A stretch of 57,379 nucleotides of DNA from Phoronis australis (Eukaryota; Phoronida; Phoronidae): positions 48,815-106,193 of the forward strand of contig NMRA01000869.1 in NCBI GenBank assembly GCA_002633005.1. Reading direction: 5' to 3'. Below the pieces are notes generated by a model, which saw only the letters and a program-made list of their open reading frames with translations, was not told the DNA's origin and made no database searches. Positions 46,101 to 57,379 of this stretch are shown here, piece by piece. The position numbers were made by a program, and so were the translations under genes. The first letter of the stretch is position 1; the number at the start of each line of letters is the position of its first letter.

Positions 46101-46574
46101 GTACTTCTAAAGATTCACTATTGGTTATTTTCAAATTCCATAAATGTAAGTCTTATTCAGTTAAACCAATCACCGCCACTATAATAGCAAGATATGCTAG
46201 ACATAAAAAACAACATGCTTAACAATATTTATGAATATCGAACAAGGCAGATTTAAATACCATGATACGAACTCAAAAGTTACAATGTTACAGATCAACT
46301 CTATGTGGCATGGTAATCCGCACATTATGATATTAAAAAGGAAGTTCAATGATGAAATGATAATTTGACATAATTGATTTTTTTGTTCCAATCAGCTAAA
46401 TTAATTCAAATTGGGAAAAACGGCTACCCGGGGTAATACCAACAGATGGAAATTCATACACACAGGAAGAGCACTTACTAAGACTACCTTACTTTCCACT
46501 GGTAGAATAAAATTTCACTTATTACCGTAACATACAGCGATGTGAGTTAAAAAAGAATCCCGTTACTTATGCCA
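43175..46574. other. No supported gene; one inverted dispersed repeat
   Basis: 45845-46040 is an inverted relative of about 56280-56480 (GACATGTAAGGTCAGTG, CATACAACTGTC, TTATGGTCCTGGTTAAGAAG). Elsewhere nothing was recognised. Confidence 0.5.
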
Positions 46575-46915
46575 AGACTCCCTGAAAAACATGGCTTGTA
46601 CACATGAACACGGCTCAAACAGACCTGTAAACTCAGTTTGCTGACTCACAAACACAGCCCTGCACTCAGAAAACACAGCTTATGCACCCAAAAAGCACAG
46701 CTCCTGGACCACAAACATGGCTCCAGCACCTGTAAACACAGGTCACCGACTCTTCAAGTCATGTATGCATTAGATATGTGATTCTTGTGAGCCGTGGTTT
46801 TGGGGTGTGAAAGTCGTGTTTTATGAGTGCTGGGTCGTGTTTGTGCGAGTCAGTGAACTGAGTTTACATACCTGCGAGCTGTTTTCATAAGTGCCTGAGC
46901 CATGTTGTTCAGGTA
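46575..46915. repeat. Imperfect inverted repeat, arms about 150 bases
   Basis: The left phrases AACATGGCTTG, CTGTAAACTCAGTTTGCTGA and ACAAACACAGCCC pair with right-arm CGTGTTTGTGCGAGTCAGTG, AACTGAGTTTACATACCTGC and AGCCATGTTGTTC. Each arm also has an internal AACACRGCTC-like repeat. Confidence 0.72.
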
Positions 46916-49900
46916 GCCTGACATCTATTTTGAAAGTTGGCAATTGGCAAAGGTACTGCTTTACCAAGAACTTGTTTACATGGAAACCATTTGACAATTT
47001 TCAATGATTCGCTGATACGAAAGCGGTAAACTTTAGGCACTTTGCTGTTTTGACAGAGCATGTTGTCACACGACAGAGAAGACATCACGTATGTATTTGA
47101 ACTATTTATCAGTTATCTGAGAGCAAATGTTGGTCTCCAGTGCAGTTTACTAGGAAATAATTATGGTAGCAATATGAAAACAATTCATGAAATGTGATGG
47201 AATTAATATTTATCATAGTCTATGGTCAGTTTATTGAAAATTCAATCAAAAGGCAAACTTCAAAAGGGTGGTGGTGTATTCAGAAGTGCTAAATAATGAT
47301 GACCTCAATGAATGTGGTGCAACTGCTCAAGTAGATATCTCTTCAATGCTAATCAACAGCGTTCAAATCAAATTTCTCAACAAAAAGAACTTTTCAGGAA
47401 AATTTACTTTGCTTTTAGCATGGTTTGCATGGCATAGCTATTACCAAACAGTATTTGGTAAAATTGTTTTTTGTAACAATGTGGTAAGCCTCTGACATAT
47501 AGAAAGATGGCAATTTTAACAATTATAGAGTAGAGTAGACAAACCCAATTTGATATTCTGCTCCATAGTGACCATACCTATAAAAAAGCTCATTTCTATT
47601 AAAATGGCGGGTAAATGAGGAAAACATCATTATGCCATCTGTCTGAATATTGTGGGGTTGTTTGGACACAGAAATTCAAAAATATTTATTCATGAAGTTA
47701 AGTTTGATCACTAGGATCTTGGCTTTGCTAGTGAGTCAATGCTGACATGATACATATCATCAACCATTTTGCAGTTGTAATAAAATTAAGGCTTTTTAAA
47801 AAAAGTTTTCAAGTAATTGTAATAACTTGAAAACTTGTTTTTTCTTCATCTCAAACTGTCAGTTCTTTTCAATTCTTGAAGTCGCCTTTAATTTGAATAA
47901 AGAACAATTTGAGACCAATTTCACAATGATAAGAGTCCTAAATCAAAAGAATGACATAGTTTTAATGAAGGTAGGTGGGTTTATGGCCACTTTGAACAAC
48001 GTGACTTAACAAGCTAAGTTTACTAAATCATCGTGTGCAAAACCGCATGTTCATACAGGTACAGATGTCACACAGACGCAACGAATTCTACTCATCTTTC
48101 TAGTCATTTTCAACACCAGATACCCTTCCCAACTGAAAATCTAGAAAGTGTATGTCTGATCTAGACCTGTCAGTTGGAAGTTTTTTTTTGCTAAACCATC
48201 GAAGACGTTGCTGTAAGTAAGTTTCGAGCACTGACACAGACATCTTCGGAAGCCGATGGTGTTTTAAATTCTTCCAACTCAAACAAATACTTTGGCAATC
48301 AAGATTTCTTTCTAATGCGTTCATTCATTCATCAAAAAATTCATTGAGGTTGCTATTTTGTTGGTTACAAGAAAAGCTATCTTCTTTATCATGTGGAGCG
48401 GGGGAGGTGTCAGTTTGCAACATCACTGGTGATGTCCAGGAATTTTCCTACAACACCTTTGGCCTTAGCGACATTTCCCATGCCAGAGTGTCTGACAAGT
48501 TGGCCCTGCTTTTTTGAGAGGGGGGGTGAGCATGGCCCCCATTAGTCAGCCAGCTAGCTGTATGAACACTATCGTCAAAATACAGCTGTGGTATTGTTCA
48601 GCCAGTTTTTCCAACACCGTTAAATAATTTAGTTTACGCTGGGAGAAATTTTGATATTGGTCCTAGGTTTACTCAAGGAAGAGTGTTATTTTTAATGACT
48701 CTAATTTCGTGTCAGATTTTATCTGGTCAGTTTCTTCAATTCTTGCCCACATTGGCGCAATTAGGCTCCCGTTTGCCTCTAATTGTTCTTCTCCAATTCA
48801 TGGATCTCCTTGGTTAAGTGCCACTGTTCTATGTTCACTGACAGTACTTAAACCCACAATCTTCGATGTGCAAGTCAAGTCACCAAACCAATCGGCCAAT
48901 ACTATCTAAGGAGGCAATACCCATTGGTTCAGCAGCAATTTAGAGGCGTTACTTAACCATCACACCCGTAACCAGCAATTCACAACAATATGGTTCACTT
49001 GATGCAGACACCTCAACACGTTGCTATCCGTCTGTGCTGACCCTAAGGCTAAGATCTAGGCCTACGCAATAAACCTAAAACTGTCCACCTGGTCATGAAA
49101 GTGAAACAACTGTGTGAACGGTTTCCCTGTGTAGTACTGCAGTGTGCGTTAGAATAGATCCCAAACACTTTTAACCGTATCAAAAAATAAAAATGCAAGA
49201 AATATGATTTTCAAAGGCAAGAATCACTAGACTTGAACAGAGACCACCGACTTACTCATAACAGTAAAGGTTCTTTGCTCTAGTTGACACTTAAATTGCT
49301 CTCCGGACTTTACGGGTTCTCATCAACAAGCAAGTTCTCCAACTTCCTTAACCCGTTCGTCACGTGATACAAATAAAAACCGGACACAAACAGCAGTCAA
49401 AATGTTGATGATTGGTCAAATTCATACCATCCATTTTTGCGCTCATCTAATTCTTAGCATACTCACGTGGAAATTAGTCCTTTTAATAGAACACGCAACT
49501 TTCATACTATACATTTTAATTTCTAAAGTCTGTCAAGGGATAAACTCGCCGAACTTTTTGGTTTTTCTAAAGATATGGTATTGACCTTGTTACAAGTAGT
49601 CCTCCAATCAGAAAATGTTTTCTATTATGCGCTTGGCTTCCAGGGAAACTAGGTCAAGCGTGATACAGGGGCACAACATTTCAGTTTCACAAGTAGTAAA
49701 AGTAGGTAAAAGGTTATTTGAATCCCACTGAACAGTTTACAGTAGAAGAACTAACAGTAATTTGGGCGATAAAAAATCTGTGCAAATGTCATAGCCATGG
49801 TTACATTTGCAAAGATACTGATACTGTGTTCTAGCCTGGGAGTAATATTTGAGATATTGGTCCTAGGTTCTAGCACAGTAAGTGTCCCTGTTCCAGGGTC

Positions 49901-52084
49901 CTGGGTCTAAATCTTAATCTTTGTACTCGAAATAGGGCGAGCAAGCCAAAATTTAAGTTACAGAAGCACATGGGTTTAAATGAAAACTCCCGTTGAGTAG
50001 AATTTACTACTTATTAAATTTTTAGAAACGGTTGAGTGGTTTTGATGCTAATGTTAATCTGTTCTCCGAACGACGTTAAGACGTTAAGTAAAGCATTTCG
50101 CAATCTTGAATCTTGATGCCGTGGTATGGCCCTTTTTGCTCTGAGAAATCGAACTTGCAATTACTTTGACGTTTTTCCCCCACTCTACTTTATTACCAAC
50201 CCAAGACAAATGTCAATAATTTTGTGCTCAATTATGTTATGGGTTACTTAGGTGATTGTCTAATCCTAGATTGCTCCAGCCTTGATTCAAAGCTGTATCA
50301 GCTTTGCACCGATGTACATTACGGCCTTCTACCGTTAAGTCCAACTCGTCCGATTGTATAGCATAATTAACAAAAGGTGGGGAGATGACCCTTGTATCCA
50401 ATATCTTACATGACTGATTAAGTCCATTTTGACATTGTTGATTGGAGAGTCCGCTCTCTCATGCCGTAAATAATACGCTTGCACGATCAAAGTCACGCAT
50501 TTCTAAAGATATGCGTGACTTTTCACCGCTCGTCCTTCTGAGCGGCTTTTACCATGATCAAAGAGAGTGCAGCGCCAGAGTCAGACTCAGTTGCGATGAC
50601 TGCATTGTCCGGTGCCAGCAAGACCCAATTAAGTGTAATTATCCGACCATAAACTATAGTAAACATCTCTGCCTGCATGTATATGCTGGCGAATTTTCAA
50701 AATGCATTAACCAACATTTTTGTTAAAAACAAATACCACAGCTGTATTCAGATGGAAAAAACAACCAAGTTTGGTTTTCGATTTTAAAAATCAATAGCTA
50801 TTAAGCTAAAAACTACAAGCATTTTGTACGATAGTGAAATTAAACGACTGTGATTTACAAACGCTAATCAGAGTTAACAATATCACATGGATTATTCTTT
50901 TAATAATCAACTAGGCTACATTGAAATATCTATAAACAACACACAGTGACTAAATTAGATGTCAATAAGTTATAAAACATCGCGTATAGCTCAGTGCATG
51001 CCAAACTATACTTTAGGCCAGGAGTAGTACACTAACTGGAAAACTGCTATTCGAGGAAATGCGCCAATTTCGATAGTTAACTTGTAATTGTAATGGAACA
51101 CCTGTGAATTCAACTAAGATAGGTAGCTTTGTAGTCAACAAGAGAGTGCAAGCAGTGGATGAGGTTGGTCGGTGGACAAGAGCTGTGATTTCATTTTTGA
51201 TGACTGAGAAGAAGCTAGAATAGTCATGTAGTTGCTGCAACCAAAATTGTCCAGAGGTTCCAAATCTTCAGTTTGGTTATCACCATATTTGCACTTTTGT
51301 ATATTTTATGATTCGAGTTCTAATAAAAGTTGAACTTGGACTATTTTTTTAACTTGAACTATGGCATGTGTATTTTTTTTTGCTGTGACATGATTGGTGT
51401 AGCTGTAATCTGGAAAATTCAGGGTTTACAATTAACTGACTTCTAAGTTGTTTTGATACTTCGTTTCAACACAAAATAAAAAGATAGCAACCCTAACCCG
51501 TAAAAAAACAAGTAGACAATAGTATTAAATTAAAGTATTGCAAACAGGTATGAAACGTACTTATAACCAATGTTCCTTTGGAAAATGTCCCTTTGTCAAC
51601 ATAAATGCAAATTAACTTTTTAATGTTTTTGTTAGATTTAAAATGTACCAAGTTAAAACTGCTCTCCATATTGCAGCCTTTAACTCTGTGCAAATGCCAG
51701 AGAAAAACAATTTGGGTGTAATAAGGACCACCATTGTTAAGAAAGTAGTGCTAGCTATTACCTTTCCACTTCATTAGCTTAGATCTACATCAATACATAG
51801 GGTGAGCTGAATAGGCATCATAAAAGTTGTGTGGAGCTCAAGGAATCTGAGCGGTGACCAGTGTAAGCGCAGCGGTGACCAGTGTAAGCGAGAAATTCTC
51901 CACATGTTTTGTTCGATAATTGCTCTGATCTCTGATAAGACCATATCTAGCTTAACTGGGCTGCACTGTTAAAAAAGTTAAATTATAAAATGCTTGAATA
52001 TAAACCAATAACATTTCTGAATTCCTCGTCAAATGCTGATCGTGTTTAGTTTTTGAATCACCAAAATTGCCCAACTACAACCGA
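46916..52084. other. No confident gene
   Basis: Holds scattered short frames, a 12-bp perfect hairpin at 50489-50522, a Cys-rich frame to 50726, and a 20-bp direct repeat (GCGGTGACCAGTGTAAGCG, twice, about 51851-51890). Upstream noncoding exons of the minus-strand gene at 32996 could lie here but cannot be identified. Confidence 0.4.
50508..50726 (+). CDS. Possible small cysteine-rich reading frame
   Basis: From ATG at 50512 (MRDFSPLVLLSGFY) to a TAA at 50724. The last 54 codons hold eight Cys, including SCDDCIVRCQQD and a terminal Cys. The leader is only weakly hydrophobic. No family recognised, no splice or promoter support; may be chance. Confidence 0.2.
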   Translation, partial: DMRDFSPLVLLSGFYHDQRECSARVRLSCDDCIVRCQQDPIKCNYPTINYSKHLCLHVYAGEFSKCINQHFC

Positions 52085-52520
52085 AGTTAAGACCATCTAT
52101 TCTATCCGAACATACCAACGAACTGGGTTTGTGATCGGTAATAAGCCTGGTAGGTAATTGGCCTACATGTTGTCATACCAGACAAAAGACTGTGCTCGGC
52201 AGTTATATGAAAAAAATAATTGCTGGCGGTCTGATACACGTTGTACCAGACGTGCGCAGGCCTCGCATGTGGGCCCATTGCATTGATCACCTGGAAATAT
52301 TTTTATGCTTTATTAATATGTGGCTAAAACCGAGCTGAGGAGCTAGAAACCTGGCTCAAGGGTTTAGCAGGGTGACCTGGTGGGACTTGAACACACGACC
52401 TCGAGTTAAGAAAGCGGGCACTTATCAACCAGGCCACACTGCCTCCTCGCTCAGCAGTTAACAAAGGAGGTAGATGTTACCGCACAGTCACAACCATCTA
52501 TGTCTGGTAAAGTCACTGAA
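52085..52520 (-). repeat. Composite dispersed repeat with tRNA-derived SINE
   Basis: Read on minus: GTTCAGTGACTTTACCAGAC, then a tRNA-like unit (52374-52446) with GTGGCCTGGTTGATAAGTGC and B box GTTCAAGTCCCACC, then the hairpin repeat shared with 30722-30802, then the TTTTGTCTGGTATGACAACA block shared with 15289 and 34199. A mosaic of the units found at 33.2-34.4 kb. Confidence 0.75.
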
Positions 52521-53719
52521 CAGGATTATGCCCTATTGGGTAAAAATGTCCAAATACAATTTGAATGCAAAATTAGTATTATTAAAAATTACATTCTTCC
52601 TTGAAAGCTAAATTACTTAACAGTGCTGGGAAATTGCCATTCTACCATATTTCCATGGCTAAAGTTGTGTAGTGGTTGTAATGTGCGTTAACTGGCTTTC
52701 AGTGCCATGATAGATGAGTAGAGCACCACCTACTACTAGTAATAAAGGTTATTGACCAATTTCCGTTTTTCTGATTCTACCATCAACTGTTCTTCTTCGA
52801 AATCGATTTTGAATACAAAGATTAGATCTGGGCCCAGATCACAAGTCAATTCTATGCCACGGTGCTAGTGAGCGACTTTAAACATTTGACAAGTCCAATA
52901 TATGCTGTCCTGTTACAAAATTTCTTCTTTCAGATGACCTACATAGTTCATAAAATTAAGTTAAAATACAAGATAATTTTTACTTATTTCTACTCACCTG
53001 CAACACTAGTCGTAATGCAGAGATGTATATAATTATTTTATACTGTCAGCTAGTGAATGTTGTTGGTAAAACTGGAAATTTAACTTATCCGTGTAAGTTA
53101 CGGTTGAAGAAACACAACCTTATGAACATCATTTTCTTATATCATTCTCCCGCTTTCAAGCCAGTACGGTCAAGACACGCGTATGCGCCATGTACTTAAT
53201 TTTGGTTTGGTAAAGTGACATCTTTTGGGAGATGATGACAACTTCACTGAAGCAAAATTTCCTGAGAATTTTGGTTCCCTGTTAGTAAAGTACTCAGAAG
53301 TACTAAGGAAGTGCATCCACTTCTAGTAGTTTGTTGTGAACTGTGAGCAACTTCCTGAAAAAGAACAGTGAAGAATTGGTGAAAATAGAGATTGGCCTAC
53401 AGATGGCACTCAGTTTCATGGCACTCAAAGTTCACGCACAATAATGGACTAACAGCATTCTTTTTCGCGCCACTAACCTCGTTAGCTAAGGGAAGAGTAG
53501 TTTTAGGATGTTAACTTTGTGCAAGATTTTATTTTGCTCACCTTTTACCCAAGTCTTTCCAAAGTTGTATATTTTTACATAGCTGTATATTTATACAGCA
53601 TTGCACCAAGGCTTCTTGGTTTGTACTGTGTGTATGTCGTAAAATTATTTGGCAAAACTTTCAATTATTTGCAGTGAAATACGTAAAAAATCTCCAACAA
53701 ACAGAATGAAAGCGCTCCG

Positions 53720-54050
53720 AGGAGCGAAACTTGGCGAAATTAACCAAAAAGATGACGATAAAGATGATGACGAATATGATGACGATGGTGGCGAGGATGA
53801 ACAAAAGAAGTAATAATAACATACACATGACGAACGTAGAAGTCCGAAATCAGTATGAAAAAGGCTACAGTCTTGAGCGACACTTGGCGAAATTAACGGA
53901 AAAGACAACGACGGAGATGATGACGAAGATGATGACGAATGTGACGATTATGATGATGGTGGTGGCGATGATGAACAACATCACAACATTCATATGACGA
54001 ACTTAGATGTCATAAATCAATAAGAAATAGTCTACAGTCTAGTTCAATAG
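53720..54050. repeat. Two ~155-bp units of GAY-rich repeat
   Basis: Both units contain ACTTGGCGAAATTAAC, then GATGATGACGAA-type trinucleotide tracts, then CATATGACGAAC-like and GAAATCAGTATGAAAAAGG-like tails. The GAY tracts would encode Asp/Met/Ser-rich strings but stops interrupt them. Confidence 0.75.
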
Positions 54051-54541
54051 AAGATAAACCAACATAAATGCAGCAAGAGCGCTCAACAAAGGAACAGCGC
54101 TGTCCGAAAATCTCAAATAACTCGAAAAGTAGAGGTCCTAGCGAAAAATGAAAAACATCTTCTGAAAGCCCGTTCAAAATTCTATCCAAACGGATGGTAT
54201 CGCCTAATTCCGTAAATTTTTGAAAAAAATGAAATTTTGCGTTTTTTTAAGAAATTCAAAGTCAAATAACTCGGAAAACGGTAAGTCTGAGAAAAAAATT
54301 GTTACAGGCCATTTGAAAGAATATACTTCAAAGAATCCACATGCAAAAAATCACGTCTTTTTCTCTTCCCGTTTAAAATCGCACTCCAGCACGACTGAAA
54401 ATGGGTCAACATGCGCAACTTTCGGTTTTTTGGCTTCGTATAATAGCATGTCATAAGAAACTAATACCTGTAAAAATTCGAAGGAATTGGCCTTATAATG
54501 TGCCCTTTACAGGAGAAAACGTTTTTAGGCCAAAATCGAGG

Positions 54542-54771
54542 TGCGCATGCGCGATCGCCGATATTTCCGCCATCTTTAACTGGAAGTAAACAATTTACAG
54601 TACACTTGTAGCAAACTTCTGGTCCATTTACTGTGCCAATTCTTAGCCTATTACGTAAAAATTTGTAGCCTCCAGAAGCATTTGAACCTTTAAATGAAAA
54701 CAAAATGGCCGCCACAGCCGCCATCTTGGATCCGATTTTGACGAAAAACAACAGGCTTCCTGTACTTCCGG
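54542..54771 (+). promoter_or_regulatory. Housekeeping-type promoter region upstream of the AGXT-like gene
   Basis: TGCGCATGCGC (NRF1-like palindrome) at 54542; YY1-like sites CCGCCATCTTT at 54567, AAAATGGCCGCC at 54702 and GCCGCCATCTTGG at 54717; ACTTCCGG (ETS/GABP-like) at 54764. No TATA box seen. The combination is typical of TATA-less promoters. A noncoding exon spliced to the acceptor at 54970 is implied. Motif resemblance only. Confidence 0.55.
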
Positions 54772-54981
54772 AACTACGTGTTATGTGTAAATTTCGTGAT
54801 TATCGGACGAAAATTGCGACCTGTAGCGTGCTTACAAAAAAAAAAACTTAGTGAAATAAATTTCGCCAAGTAAATATAAAAATTCCGTTATTAAGGTCAC
54901 ACTTTCAACTAATGGAATGAGGAGCAAATATATTGGTTGTTGAAGCAAGCAGATTGTTTTTTTTTAACAGGTCTGTTGACA

Positions 54982-55137
54982 ATGAGTGGTGTGTTTCCAC
55001 CCCCTGAGTCTTTGAGGAAGCCTTTAGAGGTTCCCTTCAAGCTGATGATGGGCCCTGGACCCAGTAATGTGTCACCTCGAATTGCCGCCTCTGGAACTCT
55101 CCCCATTTTAGGCCAAACACATCCCGAATTCTTCAAG
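54982..55137 (+). CDS. AGXT: AGXT-like coding exon 1
   Basis: A strong acceptor (T run then AACAG) ends at 54970 and the ATG follows 11 bases later; the donor is AAG|GTAAGT. Another upstream ATG at 54937 in the same frame lies inside the intron sequence and is rejected as start. Contains the GPGPSN motif. Confidence 0.9.
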
Positions 55138-56272
55138 GTAAGTTTGAGTTAGTAGAGTGATTGCCTGTTACAGCACCACAGAGCAATTAATCGACCTTGT
55201 CAATAACCCAGTATGTTTACATACAGTACTAGTCAAAAGTAATGCGACAAAGTGCTGTTTGCTGTCACGACAGCTCGTTCTGTTCACAGCGATAATGATT
55301 GATAATACCCATCGAAGCAGCGAACTTCTAATTACAGAATGACTTGGCCACCTTACTAACTTTCTTGTCAATTTCCCTTCATTTTCGGTCACGAGAGAAG
55401 ACTGCTATGACAGTGCATTCAGCTTCCATCCAGCCATCAAGACGAGGAATTCTCGGTTATTTTGTCTGAATACTTTTGGCTTGTACTGTACTAACCACCG
55501 TAATAAGGGTGTGACACAGTTTCCACGACAGTCGCGAGGCTTTCTGCATTCATCTTTCAGTCTTCACCTTATTGGCGACGAGTGGGACTTTAGTCTAATT
55601 GTCACGTGTTTTGAAGCCGTGGGTTTCAGTGCACATTCAAAATCCTGACCAACGCATTACCTCTGTTTCCGGAAAAATGATCACCCAAGACAATATCCCT
55701 GTCTAATATATCGTGCTATGTCTCATTTTGTAACCAGTAACTATGAGTGCTTCTAACTGGTTGTAATTACAATATGCACTTGCGTGGACTTTAATGACTG
55801 ACTTCTTTTGTTTGGGGAACGGAGATGGTTGTCCGTGGTAACCTCTGCCTGTTTGTGTCAACATTCCTTCCCGCCCATTTTAGACACTGTGAACTATGAA
55901 AAGTAAATACATCGTCAAAATTTTCATTGTTTGAATGGAAAAAATCAGTTAACTACGACAGATGAAAAAAGAAATAACAAGCGAAATCGATTGCTGTTCC
56001 TTTGTTGATATGTCCCAACCTATATTGTGTCTACCTTACACAAGGGGGCGACTTGGCTTGTATACACTGCCACTTATCATAATGCAGTGAAATTTATATG
56101 GAGGAGTGGTCATGAAGTTGGATGTGGAAGCCTATATTTTGAAAATGTCAGTTATTGTTAATGGTTCTTGTTGCCTTTATCTACCGAGTCTAGATCATGG
56201 ATGAAGTGAAAGACGGTCTTAAGTACACATTCCAAACTAGGAATGACATGACGCTCTGTGTGTCTGGCACAG
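54982..56272 (+). CDS. AGXT: Alanine-glyoxylate aminotransferase (AGXT-like), first two coding exons
   Basis: A class V PLP-dependent aminotransferase that converts glyoxylate and alanine to glycine and pyruvate, in peroxisomes and/or mitochondria. Exons 54982-55137 (52 codons, phase 0) and 56194-56272 (ends phase 1) give 78 residues; the rest lies right of the window. Diagnostic are [17 protein letters not shown] followed by [17 protein letters not shown] and a VSGTG end, matching the family's N-terminal arm and the strand before the PLP site. The catalytic Lys and targeting C-terminus are outside the window. The N-terminus [19 protein letters not shown] is short and lacks a clear mitochondrial presequence. 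Confidence 0.93.
55222..55490. mobile_element. mariner-type MITE in AGXT-like intron
   Basis: 269 bases with TIRs TACAGTACTAGTCAAAAGTA and ATACTTTTGGCTTGTACTGT, TA edges. The interior CACCTTACTAACTTTCTTGT is shared with the copy at 35791-36931. No coding. Confidence 0.8.
56194..56272 (+). CDS. AGXT: AGXT-like coding exon 2
   Basis: Acceptor GAGTCTAG, donor G|GTAAGT, 79 bases. Encodes [18 protein letters not shown] and TLCVSGT. Too short for an ORF scan; the family match in frame with exon 1 makes it secure. Confidence 0.92.
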
Positions 56273-56279
56273 GTAAGTT

Positions 56280-56480
56280 AGCACTCCTTTGATGAGCCGT
56301 TTTGGGCTTGGCTACTCAGAATCGATAGGGGGTAATAAAACAATTATTTTCTCAGCCAGGACCATAAAACCTTTGATAAGCTGTGTTTACTTACACTGTG
56401 CAACTGGGACAGTTGTATGACTAAGAGCAGGGTTCACCGACCTTGCATGTCAATTTCCAAAAGCCTGTTGTTTGTGAAAG
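56280..56480. repeat. Dispersed repeat in AGXT-like intron
   Basis: Inverted relative of 45845-46040 (shared CAGGACCATAA, GACAGTTGTATGACT, AGCAGGGTT). Family unassigned. Confidence 0.65.
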
Positions 56481-56991
56481 ACACCAATCATTTACAACCA
56501 TCTCCAAAATTCTAAACCATTATGGGGATTAGTTACGTACTCCTAGCCCAAAATTCCATATCCACCCATCATTCTCAGCCTTGAGAGTCAGGTGTAGGAG
56601 AAATAAAGCCCATTAATAATATGCGTGAAGTGATAAGTCTCATTAGTAGTTAGAAGTCTGATTTATTGGCACATCTGTTGTTTCAGCTAAAAGGTCAGTA
56701 AAATTGTTGGTTCTCTAGTTATGTATTAGTTGAGTTGATAAGTCATTGATTTCATAGATAGAGAAAGAGATCAAATGCAATTCAAAGTTTATATTTCAAT
56801 TAGCAAGAAATAGTCCAAAAATTGGCAACATTGCAAACTTAGAAACAATCAGTTACATTGCTGTAATTGTTTATTGCAGCATAACTTTCAACGGATTTGT
56901 AATAATTGAAATTTGAAAATTATTTCTCATGAAAATTGGAGGTCATTTCTGTCATTTTGAAACAGACGTGGCTGTAAAAAATATAACTTAT

Positions 56992-57308
56992 TAAGAGGCA
57001 GTCCATATAAAAACCAGTAGATTTTCAAAAATCAGTCTATACGTCAAAATTTAAAACAACTTCATTTTTTGTACATGGGTAGGTATCCTAACAAAAACCC
57101 AAATGCCAAATTTTGTGCACTCAATGACCTCTAATTTCGCCGCTGGAGCATGATAACACAAATTGGCACAATTGGGCATATTAGCCGTCTCAAAAATTGC
57201 ATGTTTTCAGCAACAAAAATGAGTAACATACAAAATAGATCAAAAGCTATATTTTGGTGGCTGAAATAACCAACGTATACTGTGCATAAATCTGTGCCAT
57301 TTATTAAA
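56992..57308. repeat. 315-bp dispersed repeat, copy 2
   Basis: Direct, almost identical copy of 30406-30720, ending CATTTATTAAAA. Lies in the AGXT-like intron. Confidence 0.9.
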
Positions 57309-57379
57309 ATCTAACAGTTTTGTGCTAGACAGGGGAGATAATCCATAGACCACTTTTTGGGGCTAATTTTAGTGGCCAT

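Noticed and set aside
54461-54751. 96-codon minus-strand frame
   Set aside because: Shadow of the promoter region; its start corresponds to YY1-type motifs.

Overview
This is a eukaryotic (metazoan) genomic window: genes are split by introns with GT-AG junctions, repeats of several kinds are abundant, and no bacterial-style operons occur. The conserved genes, the repeat mix and the near-identical side-by-side blocks separated by single unknown bases suggest a draft assembly of a highly heterozygous marine invertebrate. Amphioxus, an echinoderm or a hemichordate would fit, but the sequence alone does not settle the species. Family assignments are from remembered family features, not from a search.

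Layout. (1) 2.9-15.3 kb, minus strand: an FBXL6-like F-box/leucine-rich-repeat gene. Eight coding exons can be placed with compatible phases; the exon(s) between the F-box and the middle repeats could not be found. Its introns carry several unrelated minisatellites. (2) 15.8-19.5 kb: a 1.45-kb tandem duplication and an inverted third partial copy around a 466-base gap. The unit carries an E2F/ETS-like promoter and the start of a THAP zinc-finger reading frame interrupted by a stop. (3) 21.8-24.4 kb: a second tandem duplication (1.29 kb). (4) 25.25 kb, plus: a candidate first coding exon with a hydrophobic leader. (5) 26.2-29.4 kb: a fold-back MITE, decayed unrecognised reading frames and a duplicated 0.5-kb block. 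(6) 31.7-33.0 kb, minus: the first two coding exons of an acidic, tyrosine-motif-rich protein resembling a phosphotyrosine signalling adaptor. (7) 33.2-33.9 kb: an inverted pair of Penelope-like element ends inserted in a tRNA-derived SINE with a 13-bp target duplication. (8) 35.8-54 kb: mostly repeats and apparently intergenic or intronic DNA, including a very uniform 19 x 39-bp minisatellite. (9) 54.5 kb to the end, plus: a promoter with NRF1, YY1 and ETS-like motifs and the first two coding exons of an alanine-glyoxylate aminotransferase (AGXT-like) gene that runs out of the window.

The genes do not form an obvious pathway: one is a ubiquitin-ligase substrate receptor, one a PLP aminotransferase, one a candidate signalling adaptor and one a DNA-binding THAP remnant. 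The most distinctive noncoding signal is a family of TIR elements carrying regularly spaced CTCF-core-like motifs. Several apparent duplications probably reflect unmerged haplotypes, because the single-N positions fall at their junctions.
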